DNA of 64,000 bases from NCBI GenBank assembly GCA_977006965.1, contig OZ345378.1, forward strand, positions 124,001-188,000. Reading direction: 5' to 3'. Origin of the DNA: Phymatolithon calcareum. Taxonomy: Eukaryota > Rhodophyta > Florideophyceae > Hapalidiales. The notes under the pieces are model-generated. The model saw nothing but the letters and a program-made list of their open reading frames with translations, made no database searches and had not been told where the DNA came from. Positions 22,067 to 32,050 of the stretch are shown here, in pieces. Numbering within the stretch: position 1 is the first letter of the stretch; each line of letters begins with the position of its first letter. The position numbers were made by a program, and so were the translations under genes.

Positions 22067-22485
22067 AGCACATTTGTAAATTAGTGTACCACGTTTGTTT
22101 GTTCTTTTCCTTTGTTGTTTGAAAGACACAGGCACCAGCACCAGCACCAGCACCAGCACCAACAGCTTATCCGCTCTACAGTACAGTACTGCAGAACTTA
22201 GGCACCGAAGTGGAAGTGGTCATCCGCAGCACACCACATTGCATTTCCCCGTGTCATTGCGTCTGTCCCAATGAACGCGCAAAGAGTTGAGATGCATTAC
22301 TTACAGTGATTACCTTCGAGTGCCGACACGTGGTGCGTCGTCCCACCCAAACCCGAAACCGTCCCTGCCTGTGACTGTACAGTACTGTACAGTATCAAAT
22401 CACCTCTGCCTGCCTGCATTGCTGCCCATTCACAGCCGTCACCATCTCCCTTCCACGCGCGCGCGACGAAGCGGAGCGTTGTGCA
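22067..22485. other. Intergenic region with a hexamer repeat and TACAGTA clusters
   Basis: 419 bases. A (CACCAG)n microsatellite lies at 22133-22161, followed by overlapping TACAGTA/TACTGTA runs at 22177-22188 and 22378-22394. It should contain the promoter of the kinase gene at 22486. Confidence 0.7.
22133..22161 (+). repeat. (CACCAG)n microsatellite
   Basis: Almost five perfect tandem copies of the hexamer CACCAG, about 65 bases after the haemoglobin stop codon. Confidence 0.9.
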
Positions 22486-23934
22486 ATGTTTATTAAGCGA
22501 AATGGGACAAGGCGGCTTACCAATGGATCTCCTTCACCCACTGAATGCGACGTCTCCTATCTCGAGTGCGTGGTTCAAATGTTGAAGGGTGCTCGAATAC
22601 TTATCAGGAGACATTTCTTTCATTTTCAAGACGCCCACATATGGCTGACTCCGGACATGAAGTCCATTAAGTGGCGCATCACAGACAAGGGGCAAACCGA
22701 TACCTACTCCATACTCCTGTCTCGAGTGCGAAGTCTGAATTCAAAGGACCGCGAAATATCTCTTCTCACCCTGGATGAGACGAAAGTGCAATTGTTTATC
22801 TTTTTCTCCAAGGACTATTCCGAAGCCTGGATATACGGCCTTAGTTGCCTTATTCCAGTTCGCGCGACCATCAAGTCTCGAAGTCACAAGCATTTGGCAC
22901 AGCGACCAGTTTACGACCCCATGGAAGACACATGGTACGGAAAACGAGTTGCTGAAAAAACTAGATTGCCCGGTTTGGTTGTCTTGGGCTCAATTGGTAG
23001 TGGTGCGTTTGCCAGTGTTCAACTCAGTTTGTCGCTCGAAACACGTCAATTCTATGCCATCAAGTTCCTGTCGAAGAGCATGATGCGCCGTCACAATCGA
23101 AACGCGGCAATCGAACGCGCCGGTAATGCAAAGGCAAACGGTGTGGGAAACGGAAACGCAAGCGGTGACGGAATGCCGATGGAAATCAATGAAATTTCAA
23201 TCATGCAGCGGTTGCAACACGAAAACGTGGTGCAAATGAAAGAAGTATTTGACGATGAAAATGGAGACAGTTACTGTCTTGTCATCGAGTATATTGCTAA
23301 TGGACCAGTCATGAGCTCACAGAAACTGAAGGACGAAAATCCAATGCCTGAAGGTGCAGCAAAAAAAGCGTTTGTAGACGTTTTGGATGGACTGAGTTAC
23401 TTGCATCTCAATGGCATTGTGCATCGCGATATCAAACCGGATAACTTGCTGCGTGCGGGCGACGGCACGGTTAAGATTTCTGATTTCGGGTCTGCGAAGA
23501 AATACGAGCATTCCGCTGACGGTTCTGACCATACGACTTCGTACAACCCTACGGTCGGTACTCCAGCATTCACGGCACCAGAGCTTTGCATTTCGGATAA
23601 TGCACCACCGGCACCGAGTCATGTGTATGCTGCCGACATCTGGTCGCTTGGGGCGTCCCTGTACTATATGGTTTTTGGAAGAGCTCCCTTCTTGGCGTCA
23701 TCAGTGTTTGAAATGTATGATGTTATCTGTAATCAGAAACTCCAATTTCCTCCATTCCCAGCTGTGTCGACTAACTGCATGGTGCTTATCGACGCTTTGC
23801 TTGAGAAGTCACCAGAACATCGAGCTACAATTGATGATATTTTGAAAGCACCATGGATTTCAGAAGCTCCTGAGCTTTCAGAAAAAGTTGACGCACTAAT
23901 TCGATCTCGTCGCGAACGAACAACCCCTGTTTGA
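22486..23934 (+). CDS. PH-domain serine/threonine kinase of the CaMKK / SnRK1-activating class
   Basis: One exon, 482 residues. Residues about 25-125 look like a PH domain (LKGARILIRRHFFHFQDAH, then IKWRI and a closing WIYGLSCLI helix). The kinase domain spans about 163-470: GSIGSGAFASV loop, YAIKFL (K193), HRDIKPDN (D315), DFGSAKK (D333) and an activation segment ending VGTPAFTAPE. A basic, Gly/Asn-rich insertion (about 199-232) sits between the lysine and the C helix, where CaMKK and plant GRIK/SNAK kinases have their insertion. GTPAFTAPE is also typical of GRIK and LKB1-type upstream kinases. It probably phosphorylates the T-loop of SnRK1/AMPK; the PH domain would tie this to membranes. 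No calmodulin-binding region is evident. All catalytic residues are intact. Confidence 0.85.
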   Translation: MFIKRNGTRRLTNGSPSPTECDVSYLECVVQMLKGARILIRRHFFHFQDAHIWLTPDMKSIKWRITDKGQTDTYSILLSRVRSLNSKDREISLLTLDETKVQLFIFFSKDYSEAWIYGLSCLIPVRATIKSRSHKHLAQRPVYDPMEDTWYGKRVAEKTRLPGLVVLGSIGSGAFASVQLSLSLETRQFYAIKFLSKSMMRRHNRNAAIERAGNAKANGVGNGNASGDGMPMEINEISIMQRLQHENVVQMKEVFDDENGDSYCLVIEYIANGPVMSSQKLKDENPMPEGAAKKAFVDVLDGLSYLHLNGIVHRDIKPDNLLRAGDGTVKISDFGSAKKYEHSADGSDHTTSYNPTVGTPAFTAPELCISDNAPPAPSHVYAADIWSLGASLYYMVFGRAPFLASSVFEMYDVICNQKLQFPPFPAVSTNCMVLIDALLEKSPEHRATIDDILKAPWISEAPELSEKVDALIRSRRERTTPV

Positions 23935-24033
23935 ACTCGCAGTCTACGTTGCTTTTCTGCCCTCACAACGCTGCGCTGTTTTTCGGCATATTCTGCTCTC
24001 GCGCCGGTGTTTTCAGAGGCGAATTGGTAATTG

Positions 24034-25785
24034 TTAGCCGGATTTACTTAAACTTCCATCTCTGTTGATACAAAATACTTCATTAGCTTCGCAGACTTCG
24101 TCATCCGGAAAAAGAACCACTGGCGAAGAACCTGTCGCGGTTGTAAAATAAGGTCCCCCAGCAAAAGAGCTGTTGCTCAACAGGAAAGCAAGAGGATTTG
24201 TCACTGAAGGATGATCATCTCGAGGTGTAGCTGGAGGGCTCATACCAACAAGATCAGGATTGTTATAGTCATAGAAAACAAATCCCAGGTTCGGAGTCTG
24301 CGACGGGAAAATTGTTCGCTTCTGAAAGTTGGGGTTGGTGATAACGGGTGCAGGGATTGCGGCATCGACCCGAAAGCCATTGTATCCATACCCAGATGGA
24401 GGATCAGATGCCGAGGTTGCTCGAACAGATGGCGCTGCGTCAATACGATACCCGTTGTACCCATACCCAGACAAAGGTGATAGGTCGGAGTATTCCGATG
24501 CATTTGCAGTGCCAGAAACGTTCCCGCGAAAACTGTCGTATCCGCATCCAGAAACAGGAGCAGGATCAGCGCATGCAGCTCGCGCAGCTCGCGCAGCAAT
24601 CCGACATTCCCTCTTGACCGTACCGCTGTCTACGTGCCCAGAACGGAGTTCAGGACTCGACTTTCCAGGAGTCAGTCCAGCCAATCCAAAACTTCCAGAA
24701 GGCCCATCTAAGTCTGAGCACCAAGGCGCAGTTGCTGCTCGCAATTCATCAGCAAAACGTCCCTGCTTGTTATAGTAAGTGCGGCGCTGGAAAAAATGAG
24801 ATCTGACGTGACCTGCATCCGTTGGAATAGTGAAATTGTGCGAATCAGCCGCATTCGCTGATAAAGCAGCCTCACCAGAAATGTTAGCAATGTCACTAGC
24901 AGACTCAGTTAGTGATGAGAAGCCTAGGTCATTTTCGGAAAAGTTGCGACTGTGGTATGACTGTGGAATAATGAGCTTGGTTTTTTGGGTTCGATAGAGT
25001 TGCGATAATCGGAGCGACTGTAATACGCAGCTTCCTTGAAAAGAGATTGCACCGGAAGCCGGGAAACGAAGAAGTCGGAGTTCTTCCGCAAAGAAAGACT
25101 TTGCGACACTTCCCACTTCGAGTTGGGTTCCATTTTGAATATCTTCTTTTTCCTCTCGTTGGATTGCAATGCTAGGCCCCAGCTTTCCTGAGCCCAGTTC
25201 ATTTAATTCGAGAGACAGAGCTTTTGGATCGACGGCAACCAAGGGCTCGAGTGGGCCTGCGTCCAGACCTGCAACAGAATGGCTCCGGAACGAATCAGTG
25301 CTAGTATTAATCAGTCGACAAGACTGTACAGCTTTGAAAGCTTGTCCCAATAGCTTCTGGATGTCGGCGGCAGAATCTGCATCGATATCTTGCTCGCTCG
25401 CGCAAAGAGTCGACCTGAGCTCAGAGGCAAGACTCAAAACTTTTGACGCTGATTCTCGCACACGACAACAGAGCAGCTGGCACTGTTCCTTAAAAATGTC
25501 GTCGGTAACTAATATTGAGGTCCCCAACTCAGCAGAATTCCGTTCGACTGAAGGTCCCGATGTGCATTCGGTCAATTGAGCGTCCAAATTGGGACCAGGT
25601 GCATGCTGTTTCACGGCAGATTCAAGCTCACGCAAGTCAAACTGCAAAAGTTCAAGCTGTGCGACTAGGGCAGTGCGAGCGAGGACGAGTCGACGACGAT
25701 AAAGCGCGCGTAATCTAGCGTGGAACAATGCGGTGGTCGCGTGCTCTGCGAGCTCGGAGCACGACGAAGAATTTGTCGCATCCAT
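24034..25785 (-). CDS. Unknown protein with helical N-terminus and Tyr/Gly repeats
   Basis: 583 residues from ATG 25785; the open frame runs further upstream, but without an ATG. I recognise no family. The N-terminal ~170 residues are helical and rich in Leu, Arg and Ala (RLRALYRRRLVLARTALVAQLELLQFDLRELESAV), likely a coiled coil or helical bundle. A disordered Ser/Ala/Gly region follows with three related motifs about 25-40 residues apart: GCGYDSFRG, GYGYNGYRIDAA and GYGYNGFRVDAA. The end has FVFYDYNNPDLVGMSPPATPRDD, with Ser/Thr-Pro sites that could be phosphorylated. It converges with the kinase gene, 99 bases apart. A regulatory or adaptor role is only a guess. Confidence 0.65.
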   Translation of the reverse strand: MDATNSSSCSELAEHATTALFHARLRALYRRRLVLARTALVAQLELLQFDLRELESAVKQHAPGPNLDAQLTECTSGPSVERNSAELGTSILVTDDIFKEQCQLLCCRVRESASKVLSLASELRSTLCASEQDIDADSAADIQKLLGQAFKAVQSCRLINTSTDSFRSHSVAGLDAGPLEPLVAVDPKALSLELNELGSGKLGPSIAIQREEKEDIQNGTQLEVGSVAKSFFAEELRLLRFPASGAISFQGSCVLQSLRLSQLYRTQKTKLIIPQSYHSRNFSENDLGFSSLTESASDIANISGEAALSANAADSHNFTIPTDAGHVRSHFFQRRTYYNKQGRFADELRAATAPWCSDLDGPSGSFGLAGLTPGKSSPELRSGHVDSGTVKRECRIAARAARAACADPAPVSGCGYDSFRGNVSGTANASEYSDLSPLSGYGYNGYRIDAAPSVRATSASDPPSGYGYNGFRVDAAIPAPVITNPNFQKRTIFPSQTPNLGFVFYDYNNPDLVGMSPPATPRDDHPSVTNPLAFLLSNSSFAGGPYFTTATGSSPVVLFPDDEVCEANEVFCINRDGSLSKSG

Positions 25786-26808
25786 CCATAATCGCTTCGG
25801 TGCGCAGTGGGGACGAAAAAAGACGGCGTCCTGCAAATCGAACACTCTGCGACATCCTTCCCGACGAAACTGCGCCCCGAAATTTGCTCGAGACTTGTTC
25901 GTACAATGTGGCTGCACGAAACTGGCGTCCCAATGAGACCGCCTTCGTTATCATAATAGGAATTACGGGGCTACATCTCTTCTGATTTCCAAATGAAACC
26001 GCTATATTTACCAATCGTTTCGCGATTCTGGTTTGCTGGCGCTGCTGGCACAACATGAATGGTTATATTTTATAAAACGAGAAATGTCGCCGAGCGCGAA
26101 TCTTGGAAGAGCCCAAGAGGTGAGCGCTGGATAGTGAGTGACATCTGCGTGAGCTTCGGAGACCTTCCCGGCATTTACTACTGTACACGATCCTTTTTTC
26201 CGGATTCCCAAACCATAACTTTGTTGTTCCTGATCTGCAAAATTCGTAGGATGGCTAAGTTGTTCGGATAGAGCTGTACCGTCATTCACTGCTTTTCTGC
26301 TGAGGCATGCATGCCGGCATGAGCTGCAGCTCTCAACACAAGTGAGTGAGTGGGAAACTGTGAATTGTTTAGATCTGGCATTCTGGAACTTTCGAAAATC
26401 AAAGTTTTTACTCACGAAAATTTTCGACTGTGTTCATACTTTTTTTAGATATTTCTACAAGGTACGATTAATGTAAAAATTTTACAAAATTCTCTTTTTA
26501 TTTAATAGAAAGAGAATTTAAAACCTTTTTTAAAAACTTCTCAAAATTAAAAAACTTTTTCGACCAATTTTGATCATCCATCTTGAAAAATTGAAGCCAA
26601 TTTTGGCAACGGCTCTATTTTCAACTGCCTTTCCGCCCAGGAGTGCTCTGCGTAAGGTTACCATCCGTCCCGCGATTGCTCTGATAGGCACCTGCCGTTG
26701 CGCCACTGCGCCGATCCTCGACACATTGTCTCTTACCTGTCGAGTCACTTGCTGTCGGACCGCCACCGGAGGCTTCCTTCGCCCGCAATCTGCGCACAGT
26801 TCACAATT
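25786..26808. other. Divergent intergenic region before exportin-1
   Basis: About 1 kb between divergent starts. It has a TACTGTA at 26179 and an AT-rich tract (26450-26560) with small hairpins: TGTAAAA/TTTTACA at 26472-26486, and AAATTCTCTTT/AAAGAGAATTT at 26487-26519. No gene is supported. The part just before 26809 is the exportin leader. Confidence 0.55.
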
Positions 26809-29800
26809 ATGGATGCCCTTCTCAACCCGTCGATTCCCGATGAAACCTACGTCACTCTCCTTGAGCAGCCCGTGTCTGCGCTCTACTCTGCCCCTGACCC
26901 GACCGAACGCAACAAGGCACAGCAGTTGCTCACCAAACTGCAAGACCTTCCGAATGCGTGGATGCGCGTGGATAAGGTTTTAGATTTCCCTTCATCATCC
27001 GTGAATGCGAAGTTCTTTGCCCTCCAAATCCTCGACAAACTCATTCGTTACCGCTGGAAAACCTTGCCACGGGAGACATGCGAGAGCATTCGCAATTATG
27101 TCGTAAACAAGGTCATCAAACTCTCAAGCACCGATGAGAGTATGGCACGCGAACGAATATTCGTCTCGAAACTCAATTTGATCTTGGTCCAAATTGTCAA
27201 GCAAGAATGGCCAGACAAATGGGGAAGCTTTATGACGGAAATTGTCGGAGCCAGTCGCAACAGTGTCAGTCTGTGCGAGAACAACATGGAAATATTACGA
27301 CTGCTCTCTGAAGAAGTCTTCGAATTCTCAACTGGTCAGATGACCCAGGAAAAGATCAACCAGCTTAAGGATCAGTTCAATGACGACTTCCTGCGAGTGT
27401 TTCAATTGTGCCAATATGTCTTCGATTCCGCAGGCGATATCCGAAATTCGCGTCCGAGTCTTCTCCTGTCCACTTTGCGCACTCTAGAGAAGTTCCTCAC
27501 CTGGATTCCGCTTGGATATATATTCGAAACCCAGCTTATTGAGACTCTGGTAGCCTTTATTCCGAATTCTGCGTTGCGACACGCTTCTTTGAGATGCCTC
27601 ACAGAAATTGGGTCCTTATCTGTTGGAGGCGTGTACGATGCTCGGTTTCGATTGCTCTTTGTTTCATTCATGCAGCAGCTCGTCTTATTTCTACCGAGAG
27701 GCACAGATATTGCGCAAGCTTACGAGGACGCCAGTGATGAAACGCAGTCATTTGTTATGGATTTAGCGTTGTTCTTCACAGGCTTTTTCCGCACCCACAT
27801 CTCACTCATCAAGATAGATCAGAGTGCCGAGATGCAAGATGCTGTGCGCATTGCTCATGAGTACCTCGTTCAGATTTCTAAGGTTTCAGATGTGGAGGTC
27901 TTTAAGACATGTCTTGAATGGTGGTTCCGTCTTGCGTCCGACATTTATGACAACGAGTTTCCAACGTCTGTGTCGGCCAGTCGCCCTCTCCTCCTGAACA
28001 GTGTTGCGGATGCAGGTGCAATGGTATCGGGAGGTATATCGATGAGCGGAGGTTCGATTTCCCCCCGCCGTGCCTTCTTCGCCCCCATATTCGCCGAGGT
28101 GCGGGCTGTGATGATCTCGCGTATGGCAAAACCGGAAGAAGTGCTTATTGTTGAGGACGAGAACGGTGAAATCGTGCGCGAAACTACCAAAGATACTGAT
28201 GCTATCACGCTATATAAGACGATGAGGGAAACTTTGGTCTTTTTGACCCATCTTGACACGACTAACACTGAAGAAATCATGCTCTCGAAGCTCTCACGCC
28301 AAATGAACCACAATGAGTGGTCATGGAACAACCTCAACACCCTTTGCTGGGCAATCGGAAGCATTTCGGGTGCTATGGGCGAAGAAGAAGAGCGGAAGTT
28401 CCTTGTTACTGTTATCAAGGAGTTACTTCTGCTTTGTGAAATAAAGAAGGGCAAGGATAACAAGGCCGTCGTCGCATCTAATATTATGTATGTCGTCGGA
28501 CAATACCCACGCTTCCTCCGTGCTCACTGGAAGTTCTTGAAGACTGTGGTGAACAAGTTGTTTGAGTTCATGCATGAGACGCACCCGGGTGTCCAAGATA
28601 TGGCGTGCGATACATTCCTGAAAATTTCTCAAAAATGCAGGAACAAATTCACTTCTGTTCAGCCCGGAGAGGCTCGAGCATTTATCGCTGAAGTGCTTGA
28701 CCAGCTCCCCGATATTATTGGGAAATTGGATCCGCATCAAATTCACTCTTTCTACGAGTCCTGCGGCTGTATTTTGGCGACCGAGTCTGACCCTGGCGCA
28801 CGAAATGAGCTCATTATGAAGCTCTTCCAATTGCCAAACGCGAGCTGGCAACAATTGCTGTATTCTGCCTCAGTTTCAGAGGATGTTTTGAAGGACCGAG
28901 AAAAAATGAAGCTCTTCACCAGTATCTTGAAGACGAACTCGAGGGTGGCGTCATCTCTTTGTTCACCGTTCTTTGTGCAGCTGGAGTTTATCTATGCTGA
29001 TATGTTGAAGGTCTACAAAGCTTATTCTCTGATGATTCAAAACCTGGCTACAACCGGCGGACCCCATGCGATGCGTACTTCTGAGGCACGTAACATGCGT
29101 GCTGTCAAGCGTGAAGTCCTTCGTGTCATTGAAGCCTGCATTGACACGTCACAAGAGAAGGACAGAAAACTTATCAGGGAATCCATCATTGAGCCGCTCA
29201 CGGAACCTGTTCTCGCTGATTATTATAATTCAGCGCCTGATGCGAGGGAACCTGCCGTGTTGTCTCTCTTTTCAAGCATTGTCAAATACATGAAAGGCGA
29301 TCTGTCGAACGCGGCAATTACTGTAATCTTCAAGTCTCTTTTCGTCGTGACTCTTGACATGATCAAGAATAATTTCGAAGATTACCCAGACGCTCGCATT
29401 AATTTCTTCCGTCTCCTGCGGTCCGTCAACCGATACAACTTCAATGCTCTCTTTGCTTTGGACAGCGAGCCGAATGAAGCCGAAAAAGAATTCCGCATCA
29501 TTATAAATGCCATTGTTTGGGCCCTGAAGCATACTGAGCGAAATGTTGCGGAAACTGGGTTACAAATTTTATTAGAGATGTTGCGAAACGTGGATTGCTC
29601 GCCTTTTGCCAACTATTTTTACAAGACGTATTTCAAGGTCGTGCTCAACGATATCCTGTCCGTCCTGACCGATACCTTCCACCGTCCGGGCTTCAAGTTG
29701 CATGCTAATATTCTTATGCATCTCATCAATGCAATATGTTCATCTACAGTCACCGAGCCTATTTGGGACGAGAAGAATGCCGCGGAAGTGGCTCTTGCAA

Positions 29801-30129
29801 GTGCAAATGGTTCAATAAGCAATGGCACATTTCTGCAAAATCATTTATTGAAAATTCTAAAGGAGGCTTTCCCGAATTTAACAGATATTCAAGTGGCTGA
29901 AGTTGTCAAAGGGATGCTGTCTGGATCTGATGAGAAGATCTTCAAGGGCCATCTTCGAGATTTCCTAGTGCAGACAAAGGAGTTCTCGGTTGGAGACAAT
30001 ACTGATCTGTACGACGAAGAGAAGCAAGCGAAGATGGCAGAAACTGCGAAGGCCGAGGCAGAACGTCTCGCTAGGACGCCTGGTTTAATTGCGCCTGCCA
30101 TGCGAGCAGATGATGGCATGACGAGCTGA
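26809..30129 (+). CDS. XPO1: Exportin-1 (CRM1), nuclear export receptor
   Basis: One exon, 1106 residues from ATG 26809 (MDALLNPSIPDETYV); human CRM1 is about 1070. The importin-beta N-terminal region follows (ILDKLIRYRWKTLPRETCESIRNYVVNKV), then HEAT repeats throughout. The most conserved stretch, GKDNKAVVASNIMYVVGQYP and the HWKFLKTVVNKLFEFMHETH after it, forms the signal-binding groove. The groove cysteine, target of leptomycin B in animals, is present in ELLLLCEIKKGKDN. It carries proteins with leucine-rich export signals, and some RNAs, out of the nucleus with Ran-GTP. It is intact, and converges with RPB5. Confidence 0.97.
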   Translation: MDALLNPSIPDETYVTLLEQPVSALYSAPDPTERNKAQQLLTKLQDLPNAWMRVDKVLDFPSSSVNAKFFALQILDKLIRYRWKTLPRETCESIRNYVVNKVIKLSSTDESMARERIFVSKLNLILVQIVKQEWPDKWGSFMTEIVGASRNSVSLCENNMEILRLLSEEVFEFSTGQMTQEKINQLKDQFNDDFLRVFQLCQYVFDSAGDIRNSRPSLLLSTLRTLEKFLTWIPLGYIFETQLIETLVAFIPNSALRHASLRCLTEIGSLSVGGVYDARFRLLFVSFMQQLVLFLPRGTDIAQAYEDASDETQSFVMDLALFFTGFFRTHISLIKIDQSAEMQDAVRIAHEYLVQISKVSDVEVFKTCLEWWFRLASDIYDNEFPTSVSASRPLLLNSVADAGAMVSGGISMSGGSISPRRAFFAPIFAEVRAVMISRMAKPEEVLIVEDENGEIVRETTKDTDAITLYKTMRETLVFLTHLDTTNTEEIMLSKLSRQMNHNEWSWNNLNTLCWAIGSISGAMGEEEERKFLVTVIKELLLLCEIKKGKDNKAVVASNIMYVVGQYPRFLRAHWKFLKTVVNKLFEFMHETHPGVQDMACDTFLKISQKCRNKFTSVQPGEARAFIAEVLDQLPDIIGKLDPHQIHSFYESCGCILATESDPGARNELIMKLFQLPNASWQQLLYSASVSEDVLKDREKMKLFTSILKTNSRVASSLCSPFFVQLEFIYADMLKVYKAYSLMIQNLATTGGPHAMRTSEARNMRAVKREVLRVIEACIDTSQEKDRKLIRESIIEPLTEPVLADYYNSAPDAREPAVLSLFSSIVKYMKGDLSNAAITVIFKSLFVVTLDMIKNNFEDYPDARINFFRLLRSVNRYNFNALFALDSEPNEAEKEFRIIINAIVWALKHTERNVAETGLQILLEMLRNVDCSPFANYFYKTYFKVVLNDILSVLTDTFHRPGFKLHANILMHLINAICSSTVTEPIWDEKNAAEVALASANGSISNGTFLQNHLLKILKEAFPNLTDIQVAEVVKGMLSGSDEKIFKGHLRDFLVQTKEFSVGDNTDLYDEEKQAKMAETAKAEAERLARTPGLIAPAMRADDGMTS

Positions 30130-30372
30130 AATCATTTACTCAGAGATCATTGACATTGGAATGGAGATTCTCAAGTAGCGTGCATTGTCCACCTTGCGGC
30201 CTGATGCATTGAGTGAACTTCCTGCTGCCTTGGCGTTGTTGACATTGATGACGAACAGTGAACAGAATTCTCCTTCTTGCACAGTAAAAAAGCAGATTTC
30301 AACTTATTGTAAGATACAGAAGTAAAAGAACAAAGCAATTATTTTGGGGGGCAGCACACTACATGGCAAAAG

Positions 30373-31026
30373 TTAACCAACGCATAGGCGGTAGGTAATG
30401 TAGCGTCCAGCAGTTTCTGACGGACGCGTGATTTTTACCACTTGCCCGTGAACCAGCCCGTAATATCTGGCAATAGGGTCCGTTTTCTGAATGCGAGGGA
30501 GTTGGCTCTCCTTCAGCTTGTATCGCACAAGCAGAGCTTTCTTTTCTGATGGACTTAACACAATATGCTCAGGCACCAGCTGATGCTGGGTGATATTCAC
30601 CAGCAGTTCATTCTCCAAGAAAACCTCCATGCGAAACCGACCACCGTCATTCACCTTGTCCACGGCTTGACGTGCGTACGGGGTAAGTCCTGTCTGCAAA
30701 ATGATGATTGCTCTGGAAACGCCATCCCGTTCCATTCGCTGTGCCTTTTCCGCAATGGGTTTCACTCCCAGTGCCTTATTGCGGGTCTCGTCAGGGAAGA
30801 AAACGTAGATTTGGTCTTCCGCATTATCTCGCTTTTGCTTCAGCATAGTGATCGACTCACGATTGAAATTCGTGGTGGATAAGATATTCTCGAACGTCTC
30901 CAGAGGAAGATTGAGATCTTCCTGTGTTTCAAGCACCGCATACCCGCGATGTCGCAGCAGTTCTAGAACCGTGCGTCGCACGCGGAACAGCTTCGAAACC
31001 TCCTGCTCTGTACTTGTTTCATTCAT
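30373..31026 (-). CDS. RPB5: RNA polymerase I/II/III shared subunit RPB5
   Basis: 217 residues from ATG 31026 (MNETSTEQEV); an earlier in-frame start would add 19 residues not typical of the family. It has the eukaryotic N-terminal domain (LFRVRRTVLELLRHRGYAVL, then IYVFFPDE) and the archaeal RpoH-like C-terminal domain (HQLVPEHIVLSPSEKKALLVRYKLKESQLPRI, then DPIARYYGL, GQVVKITRPSETAGRYITYR). It is part of the lower jaw of all three nuclear polymerases. Length is normal (210-217). It is one exon, convergent with exportin-1 (243 bases apart). Confidence 0.96.
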   Translation of the reverse strand: MNETSTEQEVSKLFRVRRTVLELLRHRGYAVLETQEDLNLPLETFENILSTTNFNRESITMLKQKRDNAEDQIYVFFPDETRNKALGVKPIAEKAQRMERDGVSRAIIILQTGLTPYARQAVDKVNDGGRFRMEVFLENELLVNITQHQLVPEHIVLSPSEKKALLVRYKLKESQLPRIQKTDPIARYYGLVHGQVVKITRPSETAGRYITYRLCVG

Positions 31027-32050
31027 TCTGAGGTGGCACCGGGATGTTGAACGGTGCGTCGAACTTGCTGCCTCCCAGTGCACTGGACAACATCTACGGT
31101 ACCCACGGGGTTACCGACCGTGGCTCTAGTTGTGCTGGTGACACCGGATTGGCTCAAAAGTGATCTATTTCTAGATCTAGAGATGGATCCAGTTTACCAG
31201 ATGATCCGATTGATGATCCCATTGCTGGATCCCAAGAAGTGCACAACTTTACGGTTCGAAGCTCCCTGAATACAACTCTACTGTAGCGCATAAACGCTTG
31301 CTCAGCAACAAGCTGCTGAACAGGCAATTTGTTGTTTGAAGAGAATAGTAATTTCTAACTACTGTACTGTATCGAACTTAATCGAACAGGCATCGGCTGT
31401 ACATATGATACAGTGGAAGATATCTCTTCGATTAGTCTCCAATATGTCGTGCAATGCAACAATTGCATCTCACGCAGTCTGCATTGTATATCGCAGATGC
31501 GGCTGAATAATACTGTACCAAGGGATATCATAGTCCCCTGATAGCATGCAGACAGGATTACAAACCTAAAGTTATCTCTATGAACAGCTGGGACAGCGCG
31601 TAGATAATGTTAGCCGCGGTCGAAGCCAAGAACAAGTGGCTAGGCGCAGCTGTTGCATCGTTTCTACGCTACTGTGAAGGATATGATAACCGGAATTCTC
31701 CTGGTCCAATTACACCTGCATACAAATATGATAATTCCACAGTTTTGAGCGCAGTGCCGCCTTGCTGTTTACGATACAGTATGACATAGCTAGGCCAAAT
31801 GGATTGATTTACCATCCGAGTTCTCGTTCTCTGACAGTTCTGAATTTGTCGTTACTGGCGACGGCCATATCCCCTTCCCCACCTTGAAAATCCTCTTCCG
31901 CGGCGCATTCGGCAAGTGGGGCTCGCACAGAAGCCCGATTGCAGCCTTAGGGTTTAACGCAGATTTCAAGAGCATTGCGTTTCGCATCATGCTCTAAGCT
32001 GAACATTTTCAAATCTGTCGGTTAAAATTGGGCTTCCTTTTTTGTCTGCC
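31027..32050. other. Divergent intergenic region, RPB5 / ARF-GEF
   Basis: About 1 kb. TACTGTA/TACAGTA copies occur at 31279, 31360, 31365, 31511 and 31775. It must contain both promoters. A possible stray exon at 31794-31997 is listed separately. Confidence 0.55.
31794..31997 (+). other. Possible isolated coding exon
   Basis: After a stop at 31791-31793 (also a possible acceptor, gctag), one frame stays open for 67 codons to TAA 31995-31997. It has a protein-like composition and C-rich third positions (FVVTGDGHIPFPTLKILF, then GAFGKWGSHRSPIAALGF). There is no ATG, so it would need an upstream exon that I could not find. A 66-codon frame is also open on the other strand. Family unknown. Confidence 0.2.

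Noticed and set aside
31251-31265. GGTTCGAAGCTCC resembling a tRNA T-arm
   Set aside because: No matching acceptor stem, D-arm or anticodon arm could be folded from the preceding 70 bases.
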